A stretch of DNA of 64,000 nt from Betaproteobacteria bacterium (GTDB lineage: Bacteria > Pseudomonadota > Gammaproteobacteria > Burkholderiales > Casimicrobiaceae), in the NCBI GenBank assembly GCA_013298765.1, contig JAAFJA010000014.1, positions 1-64,000 of the forward strand, written 5' to 3'. The first letter of the stretch is position 1; each line of letters opens with the position of its first letter. The position numbers were made by a program, and so were the translations under genes. Positions 1 to 9,191 of the stretch are shown in pieces. Under the pieces are notes generated by a model. It saw only the letters and a program-made list of their open reading frames with translations. It searched no databases and was not told the origin of the DNA.

Positions 1-1
1 T

Positions 2-304
2 GTGGGAGTGTCCGGCGCAATTGCTGCGGAGGTGATCAAAGGCAACGATTCCATTTGGGTCGCCGAGACCATTCTCACGACACATGGTGCGGTGTCCTAC
101 AGCGTGCCGCATGTGACGCAACCCGGCATGAGTGGCGGCCCTGTAGTGATCGCAAACGAAACGGCGAGCGCGATTGGCTTGATTCATGGGCAAGGGACGA
201 TTAACCTCGGTCACGGTCCGGTCGACAAAAGCTTGTTCGTGACGCTCACCACTGGGCATATCGCAATGATCAACAAATTGATCGATGCGGCACTGGCCGG
301 TTAG
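2..304 (+). CDS. C-terminal part of a trypsin-like serine protease (partial)
   Basis: The reading frame is open to the left edge, so only the last 100 or so residues are visible and the true start lies outside the window. The segment QPGMSGGPVV carries the GxSGGP motif that surrounds the nucleophilic serine of trypsin/HtrA-type proteases, followed by a short strand and GLIHGQG, the usual continuation of the substrate-binding wall. The catalytic His and Asp would be upstream and cannot be checked. No C-terminal PDZ domain follows; the protein ends about 60 residues after the serine. Whether it is secreted cannot be told from this fragment. Confidence 0.7.
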   Translation: MGVSGAIAAEVIKGNDSIWVAETILTTHGAVSYSVPHVTQPGMSGGPVVIANETASAIGLIHGQGTINLGHGPVDKSLFVTLTTGHIAMINKLIDAALAG

Positions 305-445
305 CGTTTTCGGGATAGGCTGACCTCCAACTGTGCGTTGTTCAAGGGTAAGCGCGATGATGAACACTGTCCAGCTACACGATCTCCGAATTCTCCGCGA
401 TGCGTCGCTTAATGCGCGCATCGCCAGAATGAGTACATTCCGCTT

Positions 446-1213
446 ATGAGTAAATCCTTCGTACACGTGATCGCTAGCGTCCTTCGACGTGTCCTCGTCC
501 TGGTCGTTCTCGGAGCCCCGGTCTACGCGAACGCAGTGTGTCCGTTCAACGTTGATTTATCCCCTTCGGCGACGAGCACAAGAGCGACCACTGATGGGCT
601 GCTTTTTCTTCGATATGCGCTAGGTCTTCCTTCATCTTCGCCTCCAGTCGCGAGCGCAAGTGAGAATCCTTCGCTTACGCCCACACAAGTCGCAACCTTT
701 ATCGACTCGAACAAGACTGCGCTTGACGTGGATGGCGATGGTCGATTTACGGTTTTCGACTCGCAGGTCATTGCTCGTTACTTGGTCGGATTTCGAGGTG
801 AGCGACTTTCTACGGGATTAACTACGTTTGATTTCGGCACGCGGTACGGTGGGGCTGCGCTACAGACCTACATTGACAATGGCTGCATTGGGCAAAATGA
901 CCTACCTGATCCGCGCGCGACAACTTGGAACTCGATGAACGCAGCGCTCGTCGCTGGCAACACTGCACTCGCAAAGAGCTATCTCACGCAAAATGGGCTT
1001 GCAAATCTCGGTCCGCCAATCGACTCGCTCGCCTCTCGGATGGCGCAGATCGTCGGAAGCTACAGCGCCCTAGGCGCTTCGCTTGTCGAGGATGACTACG
1101 CTGAGTATGTCGTCTCGCGACCGATTCCGGGATCCACGACAGGTGAGCTCCAAGTCTTTATCGTCGTATTTCTTCGCGGTCCAAACGGTAACTGGCTGAT
1201 TGACGCGATGTAG
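446..1213 (+). CDS. Secreted protein with dockerin-like EF-hand segment
   Basis: The 255-residue protein begins with a signal peptide (charged start, hydrophobic stretch about 12-24, cleavage plausible after YANA at 30). Two repeats follow that look like dockerin type I halves: one around residues 49-60 (TTDGLLFLRYALG) and one at 94-118, where DVDGDGRFTVFD is a canonical EF-hand loop followed by a helix ending in RYLVGFRG. The last hundred residues form a separate domain I do not recognise, ending in NWLIDAM. A very similar helix (MRYLLGFRG) occurs near the C-terminus of the large protein ending at 16775. A role in calcium-dependent surface assembly is inference only. The next gene starts 2 bases after its stop. 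Confidence 0.75.
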   Translation: MSKSFVHVIASVLRRVLVLVVLGAPVYANAVCPFNVDLSPSATSTRATTDGLLFLRYALGLPSSSPPVASASENPSLTPTQVATFIDSNKTALDVDGDGRFTVFDSQVIARYLVGFRGERLSTGLTTFDFGTRYGGAALQTYIDNGCIGQNDLPDPRATTWNSMNAALVAGNTALAKSYLTQNGLANLGPPIDSLASRMAQIVGSYSALGASLVEDDYAEYVVSRPIPGSTTGELQVFIVVFLRGPNGNWLIDAM

Positions 1214-1215
1214 AT

Positions 1216-1617
1216 ATGGGCATTCAACGTCTTCATCTCCCGAGCCGCTCGACGATACTGCACGCTGCGGTGTTCGGCTTACTGCTTTGTTCGCCGGTTG
1301 CGCTCGCTTCGGACGGAACAGGCGCGTATCTCGAAGGCATTCTCGTTCGTGTCGTTCTGCTGGCTCTTCTTTTCGGAGTGGTCACGGGCGTGTTAGCCGC
1401 CGCGTTCAAGGACGGTTCGAGGGGCGCGCTAATTGTCGTCTTGTCTTTCTGCGCGGTTGGCGGATACGTCTACCTGCTGTTCGCGATGGGAGTTACGGCG
1501 TCCGGACTATTCACGCTTTGGGCGTTTTTTGTTGCCTATCTGTTTGTATTTGGAGTGAGCTACTTCGCGGTGCGACTCCTTTCACGACTCGTCCGAAAGG
1601 ACGAGAAAAAGACATGA
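1216..1617 (+). CDS. Small inner-membrane protein, function unknown
   Basis: This 133-residue protein has a signal-like N-terminal segment (about 14-32), then three further hydrophobic segments at about 40-60, 68-86 and 92-114, and a basic tail ending RKDEKKT, which suggests a cytoplasmic C-terminus. It starts 2 bases after the stop of the dockerin-like gene and ends 24 bases before the next gene, so the three genes probably form one transcription unit. I do not recognise the family. Confidence 0.6.
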   Translation: MGIQRLHLPSRSTILHAAVFGLLLCSPVALASDGTGAYLEGILVRVVLLALLFGVVTGVLAAAFKDGSRGALIVVLSFCAVGGYVYLLFAMGVTASGLFTLWAFFVAYLFVFGVSYFAVRLLSRLVRKDEKKT

Positions 1618-1641
1618 ATCCCTTTCAGAAAGCTTTATCGC

Positions 1642-3942
1642 ATGACGATTAGAGGTGACGTGAGACTGCGGCCATTTCGATTCCGAACCGGGGGCGGTCT
1701 CGCCGCAGTTTGTTTCTCACTTACGACTCACTTATGTTTTGCGTACGAAATCGGAAATCACGCAGATATCACGCAACGCGCCTTGGAGATCTCGAAGCTT
1801 AAAACCGACTCGGGAAAACTCGCTCGTCTTGGGTTACGTCAACTCGACGTAGCGAGTCCATTGCAAGTGTTTCCTCGCGCCGCCTCAGGAGCAGAAATCC
1901 CCGTCTGCTATTCGACGCCGCCGCTTGCGCCAGAAAAGTATCAGATACTTCAATTGTTTCGCCATGGCGCATGCTACGAGGACGACATTGAGAACGGGGT
2001 TAGAGTCTTTTCTCACTTCTACGACCCCAAAAACGGAGGAATCGGCCTAAGTCCTCCCGCCCTTCCGCAGCAGCCCCCATCGTACACCTGGGCCCTGAGC
2101 GGAACTGGCGCGACTGCCCAAACCGGTGTCAATCACTTTTCGTACCAAGATGCGAGAAATTCGTTCTACAAAGCCGTCACTGATTCATCGCGCGCAGAAC
2201 GCAATAGGCAGTGGGGGCTAACTTTTCAGTCGCTCGGGCACGTGATGCATCACTTGCAAGATATGGCACAGCCGCAACACGTCCGACAGGACTCGCACTG
2301 CGACTCAGCGCTTTGCTTCGCCGCAGGGCAGTACAACCCAAGTAGCTACGAGAAGCTGATGATTACTCCCACGTTCGTACAAATTGTTCGAGCGTTGGCT
2401 CAGACAGCTACTACGCCAATACTGTTCGGGCTGCCTAAAGAATTTTGGAACGCAACAGGTACGGAAAATCTCAATACGTACGCCTCGTCATCGCAGGGTA
2501 TCGCGGCGTACTCGTCGACCAATTTCGTAAGCGCTGGAACCGACTTCCGCATATCAACTGCTGGAGGGGCCGTTCAAGCTCCAGGGCACAATTATCCAAT
2601 TCCGACCTCAGTGCCCACCGAGGTAACCGACATTGGGGCACTCACGGGTTACACCAACGCTGATGCGCCGTTGCGCCTTAAAACCGTGTGCCCAGACTTA
2701 GCGAAATGTCGTGTCGAATTCTGGGGGTCAACGAATCAACCCAACACACGAAAATCGTCTACGTCCATTTTTGGGCAGGACTTAAAGGTTGTTGGTGCTA
2801 CGGTTGTTGGCTACCCGAATCAGTTTTCGCAGAACGCATTTACGCATGCCGCGACGGCCTCTGACCTTGTGCCGCTCACCACGCGGTATAGCGCGGGGCT
2901 AATCGACTATTTCTTTCGAGGTGAGATGCAAGTACGCACGCCTGCCGAGGGCATTTACGGACTTATCGATGGAGGTGATCCCGCGTCGAACTGCAAAGAC
3001 GCTTGCGGCTTCAAGAAAATCAAACTGCGGGTTACAAACACCACACAACCAATCAGCGGTACGCCACAAAACTTCACCGGAGGCGCTATTACTGCCGTTG
3101 TAAAGTTCTCTCGAAATACTTGCTTTACCTCCGATTTTGCAAGCGACCCGGGTTCACTTTATCCACTGAACGCTAGTTGCTTCGCCTATGCAAACGGAGA
3201 ACCGTTCGAGGAACAAGTGATGGCGGATCCGCTACCACTATCTTTCAGTCTCGCTGCGGGGGCGGAAGCCAGTCTGACGTTTAACTTCACAAGTTCGATT
3301 CCGATCAATGCGTGGAATGTAAAACTGCAAGTGGTCTATCGAGGCCAAATTGGTCAAGAACCTGATGGCGTTGCGGTGCATACACTGAGGCTGTCGACAC
3401 CCACGCCGCTACGCTACACAAACGAATACGATTACCTTCTGATCAATCAGAGACTCTATACACGTGCAGAGGTGAATGCGAATCAGACGCTATTGAGTCA
3501 GGTTGTTCCCGCAAGTTGTGTGACCGGCGCAGCGAGTAGCAGAACTCTTGTAGCGAGTTGCTTTAACCCGCAAACGATCTCTACGAGCTGGAACGGCGCG
3601 AACAGCGCTACGCTCGCCAACTTGACCGCTCTACCCACTAACTCACACGCACTGTTCGTCTATCTTGCGGACTATTTCGGCACTGTTAATGCATCACTGC
3701 CAGGGCCGAACGGCACATCAGTTGCAGTCGCGCTCGACGTTCGAGACATCATTGCAAGGAACTCGGACAACGCGCTAGTGAGTGACCTAATGCTCGCGTG
3801 GCGGAATCTTCAGGCGTGGCGGGTTTACAGCAGATATTACCTCGCTAGCGTAGACCAAACTCCACCAACACTCGCAGTCTCGAATCAGCGGCCAGCGTTT
3901 CCCACAGCGACGCCAGTAAAACTGACAAGCGTGAACTTTTAG
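1642..3942 (+). CDS. Secreted zinc-dependent phospholipase C / S1-P1 nuclease-like protein
   Basis: A 766-residue secreted protein. The signal peptide probably ends after LCFA near residue 34, leaving YEIGNHADITQRAL as the mature start; an aromatic-glycine-x-H segment near a mature N-terminus followed by an IT..AL helix is typical of the zinc phospholipase C / S1-P1 fold. About residue 200 the segment LGHVMHHLQDMAQPQH supplies the HxxxD...P..H pattern that binds the trinuclear zinc site. The remaining 500 residues are beta-rich, with paired cysteines, and match nothing I know; they may bind a surface or polymer. Substrate (lipid or nucleic acid) cannot be decided. Third gene of the 446-3942 run. 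Confidence 0.65.
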   Translation: MTIRGDVRLRPFRFRTGGGLAAVCFSLTTHLCFAYEIGNHADITQRALEISKLKTDSGKLARLGLRQLDVASPLQVFPRAASGAEIPVCYSTPPLAPEKYQILQLFRHGACYEDDIENGVRVFSHFYDPKNGGIGLSPPALPQQPPSYTWALSGTGATAQTGVNHFSYQDARNSFYKAVTDSSRAERNRQWGLTFQSLGHVMHHLQDMAQPQHVRQDSHCDSALCFAAGQYNPSSYEKLMITPTFVQIVRALAQTATTPILFGLPKEFWNATGTENLNTYASSSQGIAAYSSTNFVSAGTDFRISTAGGAVQAPGHNYPIPTSVPTEVTDIGALTGYTNADAPLRLKTVCPDLAKCRVEFWGSTNQPNTRKSSTSIFGQDLKVVGATVVGYPNQFSQNAFTHAATASDLVPLTTRYSAGLIDYFFRGEMQVRTPAEGIYGLIDGGDPASNCKDACGFKKIKLRVTNTTQPISGTPQNFTGGAITAVVKFSRNTCFTSDFASDPGSLYPLNASCFAYANGEPFEEQVMADPLPLSFSLAAGAEASLTFNFTSSIPINAWNVKLQVVYRGQIGQEPDGVAVHTLRLSTPTPLRYTNEYDYLLINQRLYTRAEVNANQTLLSQVVPASCVTGAASSRTLVASCFNPQTISTSWNGANSATLANLTALPTNSHALFVYLADYFGTVNASLPGPNGTSVAVALDVRDIIARNSDNALVSDLMLAWRNLQAWRVYSRYYLASVDQTPPTLAVSNQRPAFPTATPVKLTSVNF

Positions 3943-4115
3943 CGATGCGAAGATTCAACTCAGTCATAGCTCTCAACTAAGGGCGTTCTGCGTAAGGTAG
4001 GAGCTGAAGAACACTGACTCCAAGTCGCGCTGAACTCGTGCCCAAACTTAAGACCCTATCACCTGCGTCGACACATTTGATCTAGCACGAGAGCAATCTA
4101 TGAGTTGGCGAGCCC

Positions 4116-5243
4116 TTATCCCCTCTTCCCTGCCAACAAGGCGAGAAGCGTCTGTCGCCTGCGTTGTGCGTCCATTTCGATTTGTCGCTGCGGAGTATTC
4201 GACGCTGCTTGCAGCTCCCGTAAAGTATCTCCTGTCGGATCTAGCTCGTCGGCAACACTCAAGGCCCAACTTGCCCAGTCATGTATTGCGGTGAACTTGC
4301 GATCATCATCTCGTGTGATTGAGAGCATTACAACGTGTTCTACGTAGCGCCGAAGATTTACTGCTTGTTGCAATCTCTCCGATTGCGTAACCACTTGCTT
4401 CGCCATCGATAGACTTCGGTCACGTACGAATTCCTCGATTCGTTTTGTTTCCGCTAACGCGGCCGCCTCACTTGCCCTCTGAGCGTCGGCGGCAGCTTTT
4501 GCCTCATTTTGCCGTTGCTGCTCAATACGAGCTATTTCCGCTTGACGGCTGGCAGCGACTCCGCTCTGGATGGCTTGGTGCGCCCGACAAAAAAAGCTGT
4601 TCAACGCGTTTTCAAGTGTAGTTTCTGGAGTGTCAGATATCGTGATCGCTTTGGTGAATTCGCGCTCGATGTTGATGCGCAATCTGCCCGTGGGAACGTA
4701 CTCCGTCGAATTCCACTCAAGGCTACTCTGGGAGAGCTGCCGCGGCGTGACGTGTCGATCCATTTGCTCTGTGAGCGTTAACCTTAGTGTCTCTCCCTGG
4801 CTCGACAGCGCAATCCGCTCAAGTCCACCTTCAAGTGAAACGTCATAACCCCTCGAAGTTGCAGCAATCGCGAGCGCATTAAGTATGGCAAGTGCGCGCT
4901 CATACGTGCCTTCGGAAACACGCACCGCGCGCGGTCGAAAGCTTCGCCCCAAAATCGGGTCGTGGTCATGGGTACTGAGTGCGCCTGTTGAAATTTGCCA
5001 GCCGCCGTCGAGCGCACGTCGTCCTTTTCGCGCGTCAAACGCCTTCTGTTCCCTTCGAGCACGCTTAAGTTGGTCTAGGGAAGTGGTAAGCCACGCACGG
5101 ATGGGTCGAATTGCAGTGTGCCAGCGTTTTGGCGAGGGTGTCACCGTAATCAAATTGACTGGATCAAGCTCGAACGCGAGTGCTCGCCGGAGCCAATCTT
5201 CACCTGCGTTATCTTGATCGGAAGCTGTAATTTGAGAGTTCAT
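4116..5243 (-). CDS. Hypothetical protein with coiled-coil segment
   Basis: This 375-residue protein has no recognisable catalytic motif. There is no signal peptide. Residues about 235-275 (QAEIARIEQQRQNEAKAAADAQ and onward) are rich in Ala, Glu, Gln and Lys and look like a long coiled coil; the part before it is mixed alpha/beta with a basic region near 65-80. The C-terminal 100 residues are helical. It stands alone on the minus strand, with about 170 bases of gene-free sequence downstream and about 90 upstream towards kptA. The 5' end has no strong ribosome-binding site, so the start is uncertain. Confidence 0.55.
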   Translation of the reverse strand: MNSQITASDQDNAGEDWLRRALAFELDPVNLITVTPSPKRWHTAIRPIRAWLTTSLDQLKRARREQKAFDARKGRRALDGGWQISTGALSTHDHDPILGRSFRPRAVRVSEGTYERALAILNALAIAATSRGYDVSLEGGLERIALSSQGETLRLTLTEQMDRHVTPRQLSQSSLEWNSTEYVPTGRLRINIEREFTKAITISDTPETTLENALNSFFCRAHQAIQSGVAASRQAEIARIEQQRQNEAKAAADAQRASEAAALAETKRIEEFVRDRSLSMAKQVVTQSERLQQAVNLRRYVEHVVMLSITRDDDRKFTAIHDWASWALSVADELDPTGDTLRELQAASNTPQRQIEMDAQRRRQTLLALLAGKRG

Positions 5244-5329
5244 CGTTGAAGATAAGGCACAAGTGAAAAATCTTGAACTAAACCAACACCTTGAATCGCA
5301 AACGACGCAACCTTTGTTAGACCAGACAG

Positions 5330-5875
5330 CTATCGTGTTTTATTTAGGTATCGCACCGGAACGCGCGTCGTGAGCCACACGCCATTCTCCGACCGAAAGA
5401 ACACACAGCCGTCACGGTGCATCGCTAGTGCATCCACCTCGAACACAAACGGCACACCATGCCGCGCGCCAACGGCAATCGCAGTCTCTCTCGTCGCTGA
5501 GAGATGTACATGGTGTCGGCTGCCGGGTCGTAACCCTTGGCGCAGAATCGAGTCCACAAAACGCGTCGCCGTACCGTGAAACAAGATCGGCGGCGGTTCA
5601 AGTGGGTTAAGTCGAAGGTCGACATTAATCGAGTGTCCCTGATTGGCGCGGATGCGCGTTTTCGATGGGTCGAGCGCAAAACGCTGTTTGCTGTTCTTAT
5701 CGACCGCTTCAAATAGTAGCTCCCGACTCAGTACGGTACCGTGCTTTGCCGCGCAAGCGATGAGTTCATCGACGAGTGCCCATCCTTCAGCATCGAGCGT
5801 GAGCCCGATCTTTTCAGGCTGATGGCGCAAGATCAGGCTGAGAAACTTACTGATGGTGACAAGCGAGTCAGGCAC
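5330..5875 (-). CDS. kptA: RNA 2'-phosphotransferase, Tpt1/KptA family
   Basis: Transfers an internal RNA 2'-phosphate to NAD+, releasing ADP-ribose 1'',2''-cyclic phosphate and nicotinamide. Family motifs are all visible in order: SKFLSLILRHQPEKIGL near the N-terminus (winged-helix lobe), RANQGHSI, LFHGTAT and VHLSAT (NAD-binding lobe with the conserved Arg and His residues), and a C-terminal GVWLTTRVPVRYL strand. The frame stays open upstream to 6043, but the extra residues look non-coding; the GTG at 5875 gives 181 residues, the normal family length. In bacteria the physiological substrate is unknown and the gene is often found in accessory DNA. It is a single-gene unit here. Confidence 0.88.
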   Translation of the reverse strand: MPDSLVTISKFLSLILRHQPEKIGLTLDAEGWALVDELIACAAKHGTVLSRELLFEAVDKNSKQRFALDPSKTRIRANQGHSINVDLRLNPLEPPPILFHGTATRFVDSILRQGLRPGSRHHVHLSATRETAIAVGARHGVPFVFEVDALAMHRDGCVFFRSENGVWLTTRVPVRYLNKTR

Positions 5876-6117
5876 GATATGTATTAAACCCGAAAGGAGA
5901 CCTCGGCCCAAGTGGACGTCGGAGCGAGATCCCACCGGCCAGCAATTAAGGGAAAGTGCGGACTCTCGCGAACTAGATCTACCTGCCGGACTGATGGTTT
6001 GTCGCTGCAACCGCTGAAGAGACCTGGGTTGGCTCTCCGCCAAGAAGGACTTCGAGTTCGTTCGCCAACCTCTCGGCGACGCATGAGCTGAAAGCGGCTT
6101 ACGTTTTCGTGCTGAGC

Positions 6118-6447
6118 TCAGCGACCGGTCTCATCCAAGAGCGACTTAAGCATAGTCCGCCGCTTCAATTTACCCATCGCGTGCCAGACCTCAATGAGCG
6201 CCGCCAACTCATCCTCCTCACAAAACAAGTAAGCCAGGGGAACCTCAAGCGCTGAGGCGATGTGCTTAGCCGTCAAGAGATCGGGCGCGTGCTTGCCGCG
6301 TTCATACTGGTTGATTCGCCCTGAGGCCGTTGTCTCGTCGATTCCTGCCAACACACCAAGTTTCATTTGTGTGAATCCAAGGGCTTGTCGACGTAGCTGG
6401 ATTCGTCGCCCGATGAGTGATGTAGCGGGTTGAGCAGGACTCGGCAT
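6118..6447 (-). CDS. XRE-family HTH transcriptional regulator
   Basis: A 109-residue repressor-like protein. Residues about 10-70 form a Cro/CI-type helix-turn-helix (GRRIQLRRQALGFTQMKLG, then the turn and recognition helix through INQYERGKHAP), followed by ASALEVPLAYLFCEED, the usual end of this domain. The C-terminal helix is short and probably a dimerisation segment. Its ATG overlaps the first base of a perfect palindrome at 6447-6465, and a second palindrome lies just upstream, so autoregulation is likely. It is divergent from the membrane-protein gene at 6507, which shares the control region. Confidence 0.85.
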   Translation of the reverse strand: MPSPAQPATSLIGRRIQLRRQALGFTQMKLGVLAGIDETTASGRINQYERGKHAPDLLTAKHIASALEVPLAYLFCEEDELAALIEVWHAMGKLKRRTMLKSLLDETGR

Positions 6448-6498
6448 ACTCAGAATGTCTGAGTATTGGCTACACTTGTCGTTCAGGAATCCTGAGTA
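6447..6498. promoter_or_regulatory. Paired palindromes in a divergent promoter (candidate XRE operators)
   Basis: Between the two divergent genes lies TACTCAG-AATGT-CTGAGTA at 6447-6465, a perfect 7-base inverted repeat with 5-base spacer, and TCAGG-AAT-CCTGA at 6483-6495, whose right half continues as CTGAGTA (6492-6498), the same half-site as the first. Three copies of the half-site in 52 bases, one overlapping the repressor start codon, is the layout expected for XRE autoregulation. Binding is inferred. Confidence 0.6.
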
Positions 6499-6506
6499 AA
6501 AAAGCG

Positions 6507-7064
6507 ATGAGTAGTCGGTACACCAAGCAAACTAATCCTGATGGCAGCACCTCGTTCACGGTCTACCCAAGCAAGGTCTGGCGACCCAATCTGCTGATCT
6601 GGCTTTTGTCCCTCGGGGCCGCTGCGGTGGGCATCGCCATGCTTTTGATTGCGATTGCCGTCCTGGGGCGCTTTGGACTCATCCTGGCAGCAGGCTTTTT
6701 GTTGATCCTGGGCTATCTGCAGGTTCGCGAAACTTTGTACCGACGATCACAGCGGATCAGAACCACTTCCCTGACCGTGTCACTCGACACGATCCGCCTA
6801 CCCGGCCAAACAGTGCTGGTGAGCGATATCGCGACGATTGACGTGGGACATTCCTTTCCGGTGACGGTTTCGGATTCGCGGCCAGGTGTTTCAGGCGAAA
6901 TCGCGTGGCAAGGGGCTGCGGCTAAGTCGATCGCGGGCTATAACGTCCGGGCGATCATCAATGGCGAGGCGCGCGTGCTTGCCGGGGGATTAGAAGAACA
7001 CACCGCAGTTGCGCTGCAACAGGAAATTGCGCGGCACATCGGCTTCACTTCGCAACGACAATAA
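6507..7064 (+). CDS. Membrane protein of unknown function, paired with XRE regulator
   Basis: This 185-residue protein has a polar N-terminus, two adjacent transmembrane segments (about 28-50 and 53-71) joined by a tight turn, and a soluble C-terminal domain of about 110 residues made largely of beta strands. The layout (two-helix hairpin plus soluble domain) resembles PH-like membrane-anchored domains, but I do not recognise the family. It starts 60 bases from the divergent XRE gene and probably answers to the shared operators. Confidence 0.6.
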   Translation: MSSRYTKQTNPDGSTSFTVYPSKVWRPNLLIWLLSLGAAAVGIAMLLIAIAVLGRFGLILAAGFLLILGYLQVRETLYRRSQRIRTTSLTVSLDTIRLPGQTVLVSDIATIDVGHSFPVTVSDSRPGVSGEIAWQGAAAKSIAGYNVRAIINGEARVLAGGLEEHTAVALQQEIARHIGFTSQRQ

Positions 7065-7145
7065 GACTTGTGTCAAACAGTGTTGCGCGTACAACCCATC
7101 CCCTCAGCTCCCGGACCCGTCTTCCACGATCGCGAATCACCCCAC

Positions 7146-7364
7146 ATGCCTATCCTCACAACTAACGAACAAGGTCAGGTCACTCTCCCAGACGAGATCC
7201 TGCAGCATCTCGGCGTGAAGCGAGGTGAAGTGATCGAATGCGAGTTATTGCCGTATGGGCGGGTGACGCTAAACAGGGCGCGAGCGACTGGAAGTATTGA
7301 TCAGTTCATCGGATTGCTTTCGCAACGCACTCATATGACTGCAACACTGGAAGAAATCCGATAG
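7146..7364 (+). CDS. AbrB/SpoVT-type DNA-binding protein (antitoxin-like)
   Basis: The 72-residue protein starting at ATG 7146 is one SpoVT-AbrB swapped-hairpin domain: LTTNEQGQVTLPDEILQHLGVKRGEVIECEL, where QGQVTLP and the LGVKRGE turn are characteristic. The frame is open 26 codons further upstream, but those residues do not look like protein. The tail ends early after TATLEEIR, whereas antitoxins of this class usually continue into a toxin-binding region. No toxin gene follows on this strand, so it is a solitary or remnant antitoxin, or a small regulator. Confidence 0.7.
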   Translation: MPILTTNEQGQVTLPDEILQHLGVKRGEVIECELLPYGRVTLNRARATGSIDQFIGLLSQRTHMTATLEEIR

Positions 7365-7539
7365 GCCACGCGCGGTCGCGCAGGCAATTGACTCGCCTCA
7401 GTCAGACGTCGATCCTTTGCGATGCAGACTAGCTCTGCCACCGCGTCGGACTTGAGTGCGCGGCCTCGGCCCCACATTGAGTAAGCGAAATGTCTACAAA
7501 AGCCCCTCCCCCGTAGCAAGCCCTCGAAGAACTGGGCGT

Positions 7540-8307
7540 TTAGAAGTTACGCTTTTCGGTAGTGATGATCACCTTGCCCGATACCAGCACTGCGCTCGAA
7601 ACGATACCGTTTTCGTGGAGTCGGACGCGCTCTTTTGGTAGGACGCCGGGGTAGTTTGCGGCTTCGTGGAAGTCTGCACCGTAGGCAATGCGCCTCACAA
7701 ATTCAGCGTCGAATATAAAGCGGGTGGCTGGTGCAACCAGTATCGAAGCGACAACCCCTGCAGCGATAGCACCTAACGCGTGACCAAGCTCTCTCGCGTG
7801 AAAGCTCTTCGCACTTTGCCAAGCTTTGTAAATCCACCTTAGCAAAAAGAAAAACCCGACAAGTAGTAGCCCTGCGGTCGCTAACTCATAGAAGAACATG
7901 AACAGGTAGAGCGGTGTGAAGAATGCGACCGTGAGTTCAAAGTCTTGAGGGGGAAGTTGCAGACTCGATGAGACAAGCGCCCTCGCTTGTCCAGTCGCAA
8001 ATAGGAGCGCAAATCCGTTGACAAGCAAAACCGCCACTTTTCCGATACCACGCTGCCAGAAGCTTTGGAGACTCGGCCAGCACCAGATGATGAAGCCAAT
8101 TGCAAACAAAACACCGAACGCGCTCATTAGCCAGCGGATTACGTCGGCTAGGAGTGCAGAGTCACTTAACTTTGAGACGAAGATCGCCGCGGACATCAAT
8201 GCGGCTACGAGCGCGCCCACAAAATAGAACTGAAGCCAGCCAGGCTGACATCTCAATTTCTTGAGGAGTCCCTCCCACTTGCCGTCCGGAACATGCCCTG
8301 GATACAC
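7540..8307 (-). CDS. Polytopic membrane protein, function unknown
   Basis: A 255-residue protein with about six hydrophobic segments: near 22-44, 55-77, 84-105, 122-142, 145-165 and 180-200, followed by a soluble C-terminal tail of about 55 residues. The first 20 residues are polar with a KKLRCQPG motif. I see no conserved catalytic residues. It ends 10 bases... downstream neighbours are non-coding, and the thermonuclease gene on the same strand ends only 10 bases upstream of its start, so the two are probably co-transcribed. Confidence 0.55.
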   Translation of the reverse strand: MYPGHVPDGKWEGLLKKLRCQPGWLQFYFVGALVAALMSAAIFVSKLSDSALLADVIRWLMSAFGVLFAIGFIIWCWPSLQSFWQRGIGKVAVLLVNGFALLFATGQARALVSSSLQLPPQDFELTVAFFTPLYLFMFFYELATAGLLLVGFFFLLRWIYKAWQSAKSFHARELGHALGAIAAGVVASILVAPATRFIFDAEFVRRIAYGADFHEAANYPGVLPKERVRLHENGIVSSAVLVSGKVIITTEKRNF

Positions 8308-8317
8308 GCTAGCTCAC

Positions 8318-8818
8318 CTAGTCCGACCGTTGCCCTTTGCGCCATTCCCATGGCGCAATCGGATTCACGTCACGCCAAAGGCCGCGCTTCGCGTCGCGGG
8401 AGGCGTTCTCTGCCGCGGCGTAAAGTGCTCGGTCCGAGCGCGATTGTTCTCGTTGGTACTTCTTGAAATGCCAGGCATAACCCGCTTCGACCATCTCTAG
8501 GCAAACGTCCCGCCCGTCGACCACGACCTTGCCGACGGTTCGACCGTAGCGATCTGTTTTGTCGCCCTCAACGACGACAGACTTGCGATACACGCGATCA
8601 GATAGATATTCCTTGGCTCGTTGTCCAAAGGCTTGTCCCTTTTCTGGCGCGTCGATCCCAGACAATCGAATTTTGTGTTGCTTTTTGGAGTCATCCAAGA
8701 CAGTGATGGTGTCACCATCGCTCACGCCGACGACGGTGCCGGTCACATTCGCATGCACGAGCGGGTCCGCTAGTAGGGCAATCAAAAGCGTTACGACCCT
8801 TCGTCGAGTTCGATCCAT
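8318..8818 (-). CDS. Secreted thermonuclease-like (SNase) nuclease
   Basis: A 166-residue staphylococcal-nuclease fold protein when started at ATG 8818; the frame is open to 8902 but the signal peptide (RTRRRVVTLLIALLADPLVHA) begins at that ATG, which fixes the start. After cleavage near HA, the OB-fold strands TGTVVGVSDGDTITVL and KIRLSGIDAPEKGQ carry the first catalytic Arg and the Glu; TDRYGRTVGKV carries the second Arg. All catalytic residues are present, so it should be an active calcium-dependent nuclease acting in the periplasm or outside the cell. It lies directly upstream of, and on the same strand as, the polytopic membrane protein. Confidence 0.85.
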   Translation of the reverse strand: MDRTRRRVVTLLIALLADPLVHANVTGTVVGVSDGDTITVLDDSKKQHKIRLSGIDAPEKGQAFGQRAKEYLSDRVYRKSVVVEGDKTDRYGRTVGKVVVDGRDVCLEMVEAGYAWHFKKYQREQSRSDRALYAAAENASRDAKRGLWRDVNPIAPWEWRKGQRSD

Positions 8819-9191
8819 GGGCAATATTCGTTCGCAGCGGAACGGCTTGGAGTTTCGGAAGAACAAATTAGAGCAGCGAACGCGCAGGCTGCTTCGATAC
8901 AACCAAGCAATAGATCGCGCTGCGTCTGTGTCTGTGGTGAGTCAGCGACAACGCACATAGGCGACCTATCATTTTTGGTAGTTGTTGCCTGTCGCAGATT
9001 CAGTCAGTCAGTTCTCGGGCCAGTTGTGCGGTGCACCGTGTTGCTCCGATGTATTCGCATCGGTACTAAGCGCTGGCTCCGCATCAAAGCGAAGTCGGTG
9101 CGCTTGGTGTTCTAGCTTCTCTGGTCAATGGTGACTCGGATTACGCCGCTTGGACCGAGCGTTCAATCGTATGCGGTCGATGTACCGACAA

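Noticed and set aside
4100-5217. Plus-strand frames overlapping the 4116-5243 gene
   Set aside because: They are antisense to a longer minus-strand frame with coherent coiled-coil composition and share its codon pattern as shadows.
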